A stretch of 19,173 bases of DNA from Actinomycetota bacterium. GTDB lineage: Bacteria > Actinomycetota > Thermoleophilia > Gaiellales > Gaiellaceae. A model generated the notes under the pieces. That model worked only from the letters and a program-made list of their open reading frames with translations. It ran no database searches and was not told the origin of the DNA. The position numbers and the translations under genes are program-made. Location: positions 1-19,173 of the forward strand of contig VAXK01000207.1 in the NCBI GenBank assembly GCA_005885565.1. Direction: 5' to 3'. This document shows, one piece after another, positions 1 to 8,700 of this stretch. The first letter of the stretch is position 1, and each line of letters begins with the position of its first letter.

Positions 1-836
1 GGAAGCTCGACGACGGCGACGCCTCGACCCTCGAGCGCCTTGCGGAGCGCCTCGCGCGGCTCGCGCGCCATCTCGACCGGCTCGAGCCGGAACGTCGGCT
101 CGAGCTCGAGCTCGGCGACGAGCCGGTCGAGCCGTTCGGCATCCGGCGCGCGCGCGTCGACCGAGAGGCGGACGCGACTCGGGATCACGTTTCCGAAGCC
201 CGGCTCGACCTCGACGCGGCCCACCGTCGCGACCGCGCCCTCGATCGCGGCGGCCGCGGCGCGGACGTGGAGCACGTACTCGGCGGCCGCGACGAGCGCG
301 TCGCGCCGGTCGACCATCGGAACGGTCCCGGCATGCCCTCCGGGCCCCTCGAAGACACGCTCGCCCCGCACGATCCCGACGACCCCGGTCACGAGACCGA
401 GCGGCGCGTCGAGGCGCTCCAGCACCGGTCCCTGCTCCACGTGCACCTCGAGGAAGACCGACGGGAGCGGGCCGGCGGCGGCGAAGGCGGTACTCCCCAC
501 GCAACCGGTCTCCTCGCTGCGGAACGCGACGACCGCGCCCCGGCCCACGCGCTCGACCGCTTCGATCGCCGCCACGACGCCCAGGGCTCCGTCGAACCTG
601 CCGCCCCGCGGGACCGAGTCGAGGTGCGAGCCGAGCAGGACGAGGGGCTCGCTCGTCCGCCCGAGGAGGTTGCCGGCTCCGTCGACCTCGACCGCGAGGC
701 CGGCCTCTTCCATCCACCCGGCGGCGAGATCGTGCGCGCGCTGCTCGCCCTCGGTGCCCCCGACCCGGTTGGCACCCGGCCCACCGCCGACGGCGTAGAG
801 CGCGTCGAGCCGCTCCTCGATGCGGGCGACCGACAC
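1..836 (-). CDS. M20-family N-carbamoyl-L-amino-acid / allantoate amidohydrolase (hydantoinase/carbamoylase type), 3' end cut by window
   Basis: Metal-dependent amidohydrolase that should cleave an N-carbamoyl or ureido group from an amino-acid-like substrate in the cytoplasm. The 278 visible codons run in one frame to the left edge; family members are about 410 aa, so the last third is missing. Family motifs in order: GSHLDS (His71) and GGRFDG (Asp82), metal ligands; FRSEETG (Glu108/109), the catalytic/metal glutamates; EVHVEQGPVLE (His132); and GGHAGTVPM at about 167-174, which opens the lid domain. The stretch between the EE pair and HVEQG is only about 22 residues, clearly shorter than I know for the family. 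GTG at 836 is the first possible start after the in-frame stop at 875-873; no strong ribosome site precedes it, so coupling to the zinc-finger gene upstream is likely. The family call is firm; the substrate and any link to the NRPS are unknown. Confidence 0.88.
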   Translation of the reverse strand, partial: MSVARIEERLDALYAVGGGPGANRVGGTEGEQRAHDLAAGWMEEAGLAVEVDGAGNLLGRTSEPLVLLGSHLDSVPRGGRFDGALGVVAAIEAVERVGRGAVVAFRSEETGCVGSTAFAAAGPLPSVFLEVHVEQGPVLERLDAPLGLVTGVVGIVRGERVFEGPGGHAGTVPMVDRRDALVAAAEYVLHVRAAAAAIEGAVATVGRVEVEPGFGNVIPSRVRLSVDARAPDAERLDRLVAELELEPTFRLEPVEMAREPREALRKALEGRGVAVVEL

Positions 837-872
837 TACGTCAAATGAATGGAACCTACGCGTGCGAGCTCG

Positions 873-1220
873 TCAGCGAAGCCGGGCGAGCATCTCGGCC
901 TCGTCGAGCCAGCGACTGACGGTCCGGATGACGTCGTCGCGGACCGGAATCCCATTCGGGAAGACGATCCTCAACAGAGCGTCGCGGTCGACGACGAAGT
1001 CCCCGGCGGCCGTCGCACGGACCTCGGTGCCGACGGAACCGCCCGAGTTGCGTCCGCCCGTCGCCGCCTTGGTCGTGCGGCGACGCGATCTCGCCTGCGG
1101 AGACGAGCCCGCAACCCGATGCGCCTGCCACCGGTGAGCTCCCAGTGCCGAGGCGCGCTTGAACTTGCGCCCGCATTCCGGACATACCGTCTCGCCGGTC
1201 GTTTCAGCCTGTGCCGCCAT
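873..1220 (-). CDS. Small protein with one classical C2H2 zinc finger
   Basis: 115-aa protein. Residues 13-34 form a canonical finger: CPEC (Cys13, Cys16), Phe20, Leu26, His29 and His34, matching C-x2-C-x3-F-x5-L-x2-H-x4-H. A basic, low-complexity linker follows at about 40-60 (RSRRRTTK). The C-terminal 40 residues are rich in charged and hydrophobic residues, probably helical, and include VFPNGIPVRDD. Known role of the fold: binding DNA, RNA or protein through one zinc. A single finger rarely binds DNA strongly alone, so the basic tail or dimerisation may help. ATG at 1220 is preceded by a full AGGAGG 11 nt upstream. The gene reads toward the amidohydrolase, which starts 36 nt after its stop in the same frame. 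It could regulate this neighbourhood, but only position supports that. Confidence 0.8.
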   Translation of the reverse strand: MAAQAETTGETVCPECGRKFKRASALGAHRWQAHRVAGSSPQARSRRRTTKAATGGRNSGGSVGTEVRATAAGDFVVDRDALLRIVFPNGIPVRDDVIRTVSRWLDEAEMLARLR

Positions 1221-1231
1221 ATTCCGAACGC

Positions 1232-1237
1232 CCTCCT
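1232..1237 (-). promoter_or_regulatory. Ribosome binding site of the zinc-finger gene
   Basis: Minus-strand AGGAGG, a complete anti-16S match, 11 nt before the ATG at 1220. The spacing is slightly long, but it supports this start and shows that the small gene is translated. Confidence 0.6.
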
Positions 1238-1267
1238 GACTCTGAGCCGCAAGAGCACTCGCTCATC

Positions 1268-1284
1268 CCGCGTCAATTACGCGG
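1268..1284. promoter_or_regulatory. Perfect inverted repeat in the leader of the zinc-finger gene (operator- or hairpin-like)
   Basis: CCGCGT-CAATT-ACGCGG: two 6-bp arms around an AT-rich 5-nt centre, 48 nt upstream of the ATG at 1220. It lies in the 217-nt gap 1221-1437, which holds no other convincing gene. The same gap has an AT-rich patch at about 1308-1352, including a minus-strand TATAGT that could be a -10, although no good -35 pairs with it. The repeat could be a repressor operator or an RNA hairpin; the sequence does not decide. Confidence 0.35.
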
Positions 1285-1437
1285 AACCTGGGCGAATGCG
1301 AGTGGATCAAAACGGCATACGGTTCCTTATTTATGGGATGACTATACAGCCTGACGGCCTCCTGGGGAAGAAACGTGGCCGAAACGGGCAGGTGTCCGGA
1401 GGCCTGTCCCGGCCGGTGTCGTCGCCGCAGCGGACGG

Positions 1438-2565
1438 CTACCGGCCGGCCGAGCCGGCGAGGAGCGAACCCGCCGCGACACCGGGTCGACCGTCCTCTGG
1501 ATGAGCGTGGACATGCGTGATGAGCATCAACGACTCATCGCCGTCGTCACCTCGGTAGTCGGGCGCTATCACGTAGTCGCGCAGCGGCTCGCTCAGGACG
1601 ACGTAGCCTTCCTCGCCCGGCTCGCCGTCGATGAAGACCGTGTACGCGAACGTGTCGGACTCGTCGTACGCGAGCTCGAGGCCACCTCCGTCGTCCGGCC
1701 GCAGCGCGGCCAGCTCTCGCCGGGTCTCCGATTCGACCCATCTGTACGTCCTGGACAATCCCTCCAGCAGCGGGTTCCCTTGCTTCCGCCGCCGGCGCCC
1801 TCGGGAGCCGACCGACGCCTCGATGCCGGCGAGCTGCCCGATCTCGTCGACCACGTCTCCCTCGGAGTGGAGCTCGCCTGCGACGTCGGTCACCGTCGCG
1901 GCGGAGGGCGTCCACATCGCCTCCAGCAGCGCGTCGACGCAGTCGTCGACGTACAGATAACGACGGCGGCAGCGGCGATCGATCGGCGCCTCCAGGACGG
2001 GATCTCCCGCGAGCGCCGCCCCGGCGAAGCGACGGCACAGGCGGGCAATGGAACGGTCGCTCCGACGATCCCAGGCGTCGAGCTCGCCGAAGACGTGCGG
2101 CAGACGGACGACGCGGAGATCGGTGTCGCCCGCCCAGCGCCTCGCCAGCTCCCGGACGAGCCGGACCGGCTCGTCGGCGTCGTCCGCCTCGGTGTACGTG
2201 CTCGCGACGACGACGCGTGCAACGCCGTTCTCACTCGCTGCCATTGCGGTGTTGGACACGACGAGGACGTCGTTGTGCAACGTCGTCGCGTCGTCCATCG
2301 GTGCGTGACGGGCGCCCGCGGCGAGCGCGAAGACGTCGTCGACACCTCGCGTCGCATCGAGGCAGCCGCGCCGCTCGGTAAGGTCGAGGAGGCGGAAGTC
2401 GTCGGCGAGAGAGGAGGCGAACGGGGGGAATCGGACGTCGACGCCGCGCACCCAGAAGCCCATCGTCTTGAGCGCCGTGACGAGATGGTGGCCGATGAAG
2501 CCGCCTGCGCCGGTGACGAGGACGCGCCTAGTCGAGGGCTTCACTGCGGAGGTCGATCCATGCAT
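1438..2565 (-). CDS. NAD-dependent epimerase/dehydratase-like protein (extended SDR) lacking the Tyr-x3-Lys catalytic pair
   Basis: 375 aa. Residues about 14-28 carry the Rossmann dinucleotide loop VLVTGAGGFIGHHLV, followed by VRGVDVRF and LLDL, as in extended SDRs close to GDP-mannose-3,5-epimerase. Further family-like stretches are VARVVVAS, RVVRLPHVFG, YLYVDDCVDALLEAM and, near the C-terminus, GLSRTYRWVES. The catalytic YxxxK expected between VAS and RLPHVFG is absent; the aligned residues read VRLVR, and the segment is shortened. About 80 residues follow that I cannot assign, rich in Asp, Glu, Gly and Tyr. ATG at 2565 is chosen for its AGAGGAG site; a longer reading from 2655 adds a low-complexity stretch without a ribosome site. 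The gene lies 193 nt downstream of the NRPS and may have its own promoter. It probably binds NAD(P) but may not do standard SDR chemistry. Confidence 0.75.
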   Translation of the reverse strand: MHGSTSAVKPSTRRVLVTGAGGFIGHHLVTALKTMGFWVRGVDVRFPPFASSLADDFRLLDLTERRGCLDATRGVDDVFALAAGARHAPMDDATTLHNDVLVVSNTAMAASENGVARVVVASTYTEADDADEPVRLVRELARRWAGDTDLRVVRLPHVFGELDAWDRRSDRSIARLCRRFAGAALAGDPVLEAPIDRRCRRRYLYVDDCVDALLEAMWTPSAATVTDVAGELHSEGDVVDEIGQLAGIEASVGSRGRRRRKQGNPLLEGLSRTYRWVESETRRELAALRPDDGGGLELAYDESDTFAYTVFIDGEPGEEGYVVLSEPLRDYVIAPDYRGDDGDESLMLITHVHAHPEDGRPGVAAGSLLAGSAGR

Positions 2566-2570
2566 GCCGG

Positions 2571-2577
2571 CTCCTCT
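2571..2577 (-). promoter_or_regulatory. Ribosome binding site fixing the SDR-like gene start
   Basis: Minus-strand AGAGGAG, 5 nt before the ATG at 2565. It decides the start over the in-frame upstream codon at 2655, which lacks such a site. Confidence 0.65.
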
Positions 2578-2675
2578 TACGCGTGGTGGGTGTCCGCGTT
2601 GCCCTGCATGCCGCAGTGAGTGCTCGTCTGGTGTCGGTGACGGAGGTGCAGCCACCTGGCTTCCAGTAGTGCCCT

Positions 2676-2704
2676 ACGATAGTTTCCATCTTTCGGATTT
2701 TCTA
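2676..2704 (-). promoter_or_regulatory. Candidate sigma-70-type promoter for the SDR-like gene
   Basis: TAGAAA (2704-2699) and TATCGT (2681-2676) are separated by 17 nt; each matches 4 of 6 consensus positions and the -10 has the TAnnnT form. They lie in the AT-rich part of the 193-nt gap between the NRPS stop (2759) and the SDR start (2565), predicting a leader of about 100 nt. A TTCCAT...ATGGAA inverted repeat (2684-2709) overlaps the site. No clear terminator for the NRPS is seen here, so read-through is also possible. Confidence 0.3.
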
Positions 2705-2758
2705 TGGAATCAGGTCGAGCTTTGAATTACAAGTCACACTCGCCTGGCCCAACAAATG

Positions 2759-5700
2759 TCACGTCGGAGGCGCTTGTGCCCGCGCTCCTCGGCCGTCTCC
2801 GAGCACCTCGGCGTAGCGCCGGAGCAAGCTCTCGCCGACCCCCGGCGCGGCGACGTCGACGAACGTGGCCCCGGGATGACCGGATTCCTCGCCGCTCTCG
2901 CGGATCGGGACGGGCGGCGCGAGGATGGTCGACATGATCTCCTTGTCCTCCGGGAACCGGGTGACGATCTCCTCCATGAACTCTGCCGGCGGCTTGAGCC
3001 TAACCGGCACGCCGCTCGCGGAGACGAGGTCGATCAGCTCGCGGATCCGCACCCGCTCGGGTGGCATGATCGTGAAGAGGCCACCGTCCTCGTGTGCCGT
3101 CGCCGTTCGTACCAGCACGCGAGCGGCTTCGTCGACGGGAATCCACTCCTCCTCGAGCTCGAGCTCGGGCGCGACGCCCATCTCGGCGAAGCGCCGGACG
3201 AGCTGGCCGACGATGTCGCGGTCGTTGCCGCGGCCGGTGCGCGTGTCGCCCGCGAGCCGCGGCAGCCGGTAGATCGCCACCGGGACGCCCTGGCTCCGAG
3301 CCGCGACGAGGATCCGCTCCGCCTGCCACTTGCTGGTCGCATAGCCGTAGACGGACGGATCGAAGTCCGCACCGCGGCGTGCCGAGACGGTCGAGACGAA
3401 GTGGATCTCCTTGAGAACGTCCGTCGTCGCGAGCTCGAGGACAGACCGCGTGCCGCCCACGTTGACGCCCTCGAGCTGGGCGTAGGGGAAGAGGAGGTCG
3501 ACGTGCGCGCCGGAGTGGTAGATCGTGTCCACCTCCGCCGCTAGCCGCGCGTACGCGTCCTCGGCGAGCCCCAGGCGCGGCTGCCCGAGGTCGCCCCTGA
3601 CGACCGAGACCCGGTCGGCGAGGTCGTGCCGCTCGATGCCGCGGCTGCGTAGGCTCGCCGTCAGCCGCTCCCACGCCTCCGCGTCGCTCGACGCACGCAC
3701 GAGGCAGTGGACGTGACCCTCGCCCTCCTCGAGGATCTTCTCGAGCAGGAACGCGCCGAAGAACCCGGTCACGCCCGTGAGCAGGATCTCGCGGCCACGG
3801 TGGTCCGGACGCGGCGGCAGCTCGCCGATCGCGACGCTTGCTCCCGCGGCCGAGGTGGCGTCGCCGTTCGCCTGGAGCTCGGGCGCCTCGACCGCGGTCG
3901 CGAACGCCGCGACAGTCGGATTCGCGTACAGCAGACGCAGCGGGAACTCCACCCCGAGGACCTGCCGGAGCCGGAGAACGGCCTTGGCGGCCTGGAGGGA
4001 GCTGCCGCCGAGAGCGAAGAAGCTGTCCTGCGCGCCGACCTCGTCGCGCTCGAGAACCTCGGCGAAGACGGCCGCCACCTCGCGCTCGGTGGCGGTAGCG
4101 GGCGCCACGTACTCGGGCTGCTCCTCCGTCTCCTCGTCCTGGTCGGTCGTGATGGCGAGAGCGGCGCGGTCGATCTTGCCGACGGAGGTGAGGGGCAGCT
4201 GCTCCAGCTGCACGAAGCGGCTCGGGATCATGTAGTGCGGCAGCTCCTCGCTGAGGAAGGAGCGCAGCACGGCCGGGTCGAGCTCCCCGTCCGCGGAGAC
4301 GACGTAGCCGACCAGCTGCTTCGCCGCCTCGCCCTGGATCCTCACCGCCGCCGCGGCCACGTCCGGGTGCAGTTGGAGCACGGACTCGATCTCCTCCAAC
4401 TCGATCCGCAGCCCGTTCAGCTTCACCTGCGCGTCGATCCGGCCCAGGAACTCGATCTGCCCCTCCTCCGACCAGACGGCCAGATCGCCGGTGCGGTAGT
4501 AGCGCCCTCCGGGCCGGAACGGATCCTCGAGGAAGCGCTCCGCGGTCAGCTCCGGCTGGTTCAGGTACCCGCGCGCGAGACCGGCGCCGCCGAGGCCGCC
4601 GATCACCAGCTCGCCCGGAACGCCGATCGGGCACAGCCGGCCGAAGCGATCGAGCACGTAGGCGTAGCGGCGCGGCATCGGCCTGCCGATCGGCGGCTGG
4701 CCTCGCCACGTCCGGCCGGCGCAGTCGAAGAAGACACAGCCCACCGCCGCCTCCGTCGGGCCGTAGCCGTTGATGAACCGGCGCCCCTCCCGCTGCCACC
4801 GATTCACGACCTCGCCCGGCAGCGCTTCGCCGCCCGCGATCAGCACGCGCAGGTGCGGCAGCTCCCCGGCCTCGATCGAGCCCAGCACCGCCGGCGGGCC
4901 GCCGACGTACGTGATCCGCTCGCGCTCGAGCAGCTTGCCGAAGGCCGCGTGGTCGACCCGCTCGGCCTCGGGGACGAAGACGAGCGTCGCGCCCGTGGCC
5001 ATGGCGGTGAAGATCTCGCCGATCGCGAAGTCGAAGATCAGCGCCATGTGCTGCGCGAAGCGTTCGCCCGGCCCGAAGCCGAATTCGCCGCCGAGCCAGA
5101 GGATGAAGGTCGTCAGCGCATGGTGCTCGACCAGCACGCCCTTCGGCTGGCCCGTCGACCCCGAGGTGTAGAGCACGTAGGCGAGCGAGCTCTCGTCCGC
5201 GCGCTCCTCGAGCGGCGCGTCGGCGTCGGCGGGCAGCCACTCGCCCTCCACGTCGGCGGAGAACCGCTCCCAGCCGTCGGGCTCCGGCAGCCGCGCCGCG
5301 AGCGCCGAGTTCGTCAGCACGACCTTCGCCTGCGTGTCCTCGAGCAGGAAGCGCAGCCGCCGGTGCGGATGACCCGTGTCGAGCATCACGAACGCCCCGC
5401 CGGCCTTCAGCGCTCCGAGGAACGCGACCAGCAGGTCCGGCCCGCGCTCCAGAGCGACCGCGACCACGTCCTCCCGGCCCACTCCGAGCTCGCGCAACCG
5501 GCGCGCCAGCAACCCGGCCCGCCGCTCCAGCTCCCCGAAGGTCAGCTCGACCCCGTCGAGCCGTGCCGCGACACCGGCGGGGTCTGTCGCTGCCCGCTCC
5601 GCGATCTGCACGTGCACCGGAACCCGGGGCTGCTCGGCATCTGGGCCCAGCCCCCACTCCTCCATCATCCGCAGGCGCTCGGACTCATCGATGACCGGGA

Positions 5701-8700
5701 GCTCCGAGACCCGGCGGCTGTCGTCGGCGATCGCGGCCCGGATGACGAGCTCCACCTGCCGGAAGAAACGCTCGATGCGCGAGCGGTCGAACAGGTCGGT
5801 CGCGTACTCGCACTGGAACACGAGGCCGGATGGGCCCTCGTACGTGTTGATGGCGACGTCGAAGCGCGACGTGTGCGGGTTGACCGACAGGAACTCGACC
5901 TCGCATCCGGTCAGCTGGAAGCCGCGCACGCTCTCGTTCTGGAGGTCGACGCCGAACTGGAAGATCGGGTTGCGGCTCGTGTCTTTCGGCACGCCGAGCC
6001 GCTCGACGACCTTCTCGAACGGCGCCGTCTCGTGGTCCCACGACTCCGACAGCGTCGACATCGTCCGGCCGAGCAGCTCCGCGAAGGTCGGGTCACCGGA
6101 CAGGTCCGTGCGCAGCACGATCATGTTGATCAGGCAGCCGACGAGCCGCTCGAGCTGCGGGATCCGGCGGTTGGGAGAGGTCGTCCCGATCACGATGTCC
6201 TCCTGTCCCGACCAGCGGGACAGAACGACCTTGACCGCCGCCAGGAGCGCTGCAAAGAGGGTCACTCCCCGCCGCCGCGCCAGGTCGCGGAACTCCTCCA
6301 GCACCTCGACCGGCACCGCGTGGTTCATCCGGTCGCCACGGTTGGTGGCGACCTCCGGCCGCGGCCGGTCGGACGGCAGCTCGAGCTGTGGCGCGTCCTT
6401 CAGCTTCTCCTCCCAGTACTGCACGTGCCGTTCGAGCTCTCCGTTGGCCTGTTGCTCCTGCTGCCAGGCCGCGTAGTCGCCGAACTGGAGCGACGGCTCG
6501 GGCAGCTGGAGCGGCTTCCCGGCGACGGCGAGGTCGTACAGCTGCCGGAGCTCGTCCGCCACGACACCAGCGGAGACGCCGTCGAAGCAGCTGTGGTGGA
6601 ACGTCAGCGCCAGCACGTGGTCCTCCGGCGCCAACCGCAGCAGGCAGCTCCGGAACATCAGATCGCGCGACAAGTCGAACGGATGGTCGGCCTCCGCGGC
6701 AAGCCACTCCCGTAGCGCCTGCTCGCGCTCGTCCTCCGGCCGCGTGGACCAGTCCTCCGTAGGAAGCTCGAAGTCTCCGGGCGGCTCGATCACCTGGAGC
6801 GGCTGCCCGTTCTCGACCGCGAGGCGCGTCCGCATCGGCTCGTGCCGCTCGTCGAGCGCCGAGACCGCGCGTTCCACCGCCCCCTCGTCCAGCGCGCCGC
6901 GAAGGCGCATGACGACCGCGATGTTGTACGTCGCGCGGCCGGGCGTCAGCTGGTCGAGGAACCACAGCTGCTCCTGCGTGAAGGCGAGCGGCGCCCGGGA
7001 CGGGTCGGCCCGGCGCTCGATCACGATCTCGGCCGGCGGCACGAACGGGGCCTGCCCGAGCTCCGTTCGCTCGAGCTCGGCCTCGGCCTCCTGGAGGCGC
7101 TTGCGCAGCTCCTCGATCTCGCGGCGTCGCGTGTCGAGCTCCGGTGCGCCGTCCTCCGGCTGGACGCCGCGGGCCTCGTCGATGATCTGCGCGACGTCCG
7201 CGATCCGCGGGGCGGCGTAGAAGTCGCGCACCGCGACCTCGACGCCGAGCTGCTGGCGCAGCTGGAGGACGGCGCGGGCGGCTTGCAGCGAGGTGCCGCC
7301 GACGGTGAAGAAGTTGTCGTGGATGCCGATCTCCTCCTGGTCGAGGATCTCGGTGAAGATCGCGGCGACCTGCTTCTCGGTCGGAGTCGAGGGAGCGACG
7401 AAGGCCGGCTGGTCGGCGTCGCCCTCCTCCTCCGTGGTCCGGGGCAGCGCGGCGCGGTCGATCTTGCCGACCGGCGTGAGCGGCAGCTGCTCCAGCTGCA
7501 CGAACTGGCTCGGGATCATGTAGTGGGGAAGCTCGTCGGTCAGGAACGCGCGCAGCACGTCCTGGTCGAGCTCGCCGTCGGAGGAGACGACGAAGCCGAC
7601 GAGCTGCTTGGCCGCCTCGCCCTGCACGCTGACCGCGGCGGCGGCCACGTCGGGGTGCAGCTGGAGCACCGACTCGATCTCCTCGAGCTCGATCCGCAGC
7701 CCGTTCAGCTTCACCTGCGCGTCGATCCGGCCCAGGAACTCGATCTGGCCCTCCTCCGACCAGACCGCGAGGTCGCCCGTCCGGTAGAACCGCCCACCGG
7801 CGCGGAGCGGATCGTCGACGAACCTCTGCGTCGTGAGCTCCGGCTGGTGCAGGTACCCGCGCGCGAGCCCCGCCCCCTCCAGGCCGCCGATCACGAGCTC
7901 ACCCGGGACTCCCACCGGGCACGGCTGCCCGAAGCGGTCGAGCACGTACGCGTACCGGCGCAGCATCGGCCGCCCGATCGGCGGCTGCCCGCGCCACGTG
8001 CGGCCGGCGCACTCGTAGAAGACGCATCCGACCGTGGCCTCCGTCGGGCCGTAGCCGTTGATGAACCGCCGTCCCTCCCGCTGCCAGCGATTCACCACCT
8101 CGCCCGGCAGCGCCTCGCCGCCGGCCACGATCACCCGGAGCTCGGGCAGGTCCCGTACCTCGACCGAGCCGAGCATCGCCGGCGGACCGCCGAGGTACGT
8201 GGCCCGCTCCCGCGCCAGGAACTGCGAGAACCGGGCCGGGTCGGTGCGCTCCCCCTCCGGGACGAAGACGAGCGTCGCTCCGGCGTTGAGGGCGCCGAAG
8301 ATCTCGCCGACGGCGAAGTCGAAGATCAGCGCCATGTGCTGCGCGAGTCGGTCGCCCGGGCCGAAGCCGAACTCGGTACGGAACCAGAGCAGGAAGGTGG
8401 TCATCGCGTGGTGCTCGACGAGCACGCCCTTCGGCTGGCCGGTCGAGCCCGAGGTGTAGAGGACGTACGCGAGCGAGTGCTCGTCCGCGATCTCCTCGAG
8501 CGGCGCGTCCGGGTCGGCGGGCTGCCAGTCGCCCTCTATGTCGGCGCTCAGCAGCTGCCACCCTTCCGGCTCGGGCAGGTTGGCCGCGAGCGCGGACGAG
8601 GTCAGCACCACGCGCGCCTCGGTGTCGGTGAGGATGTAGGCGAGACGGCGCGGCGGATGGGCGGGGTCGAGCATGACGAAGGCGGCGCCGGCCTTCAGCA

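Noticed and set aside
1221..1437. Small coding gene in the gap left of the SDR-like gene
   Set aside because: Open frames here are short, Arg/Pro-rich and without ribosome sites. The gap looks regulatory.
2566..2655. N-terminal extension of the SDR-like gene to 2655
   Set aside because: The extension is low complexity and lacks a ribosome site, whereas ATG 2565 has AGAGGAG at ideal spacing and the Rossmann loop follows as expected.
2762..3796. Terminal domain of the NRPS as a separate SDR gene
   Set aside because: The frame is continuous from T3 through the reductase, and its motifs are those of thioester reductases fused to carrier domains.
3707..6715. A 1,002-codon open frame on the plus strand inside the NRPS region
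   Set aside because: It is antisense to modules 2-3 of the NRPS. The Leu/Arg/Glu-rich translation is the usual mirror of GC-rich coding DNA and has no domain motif.
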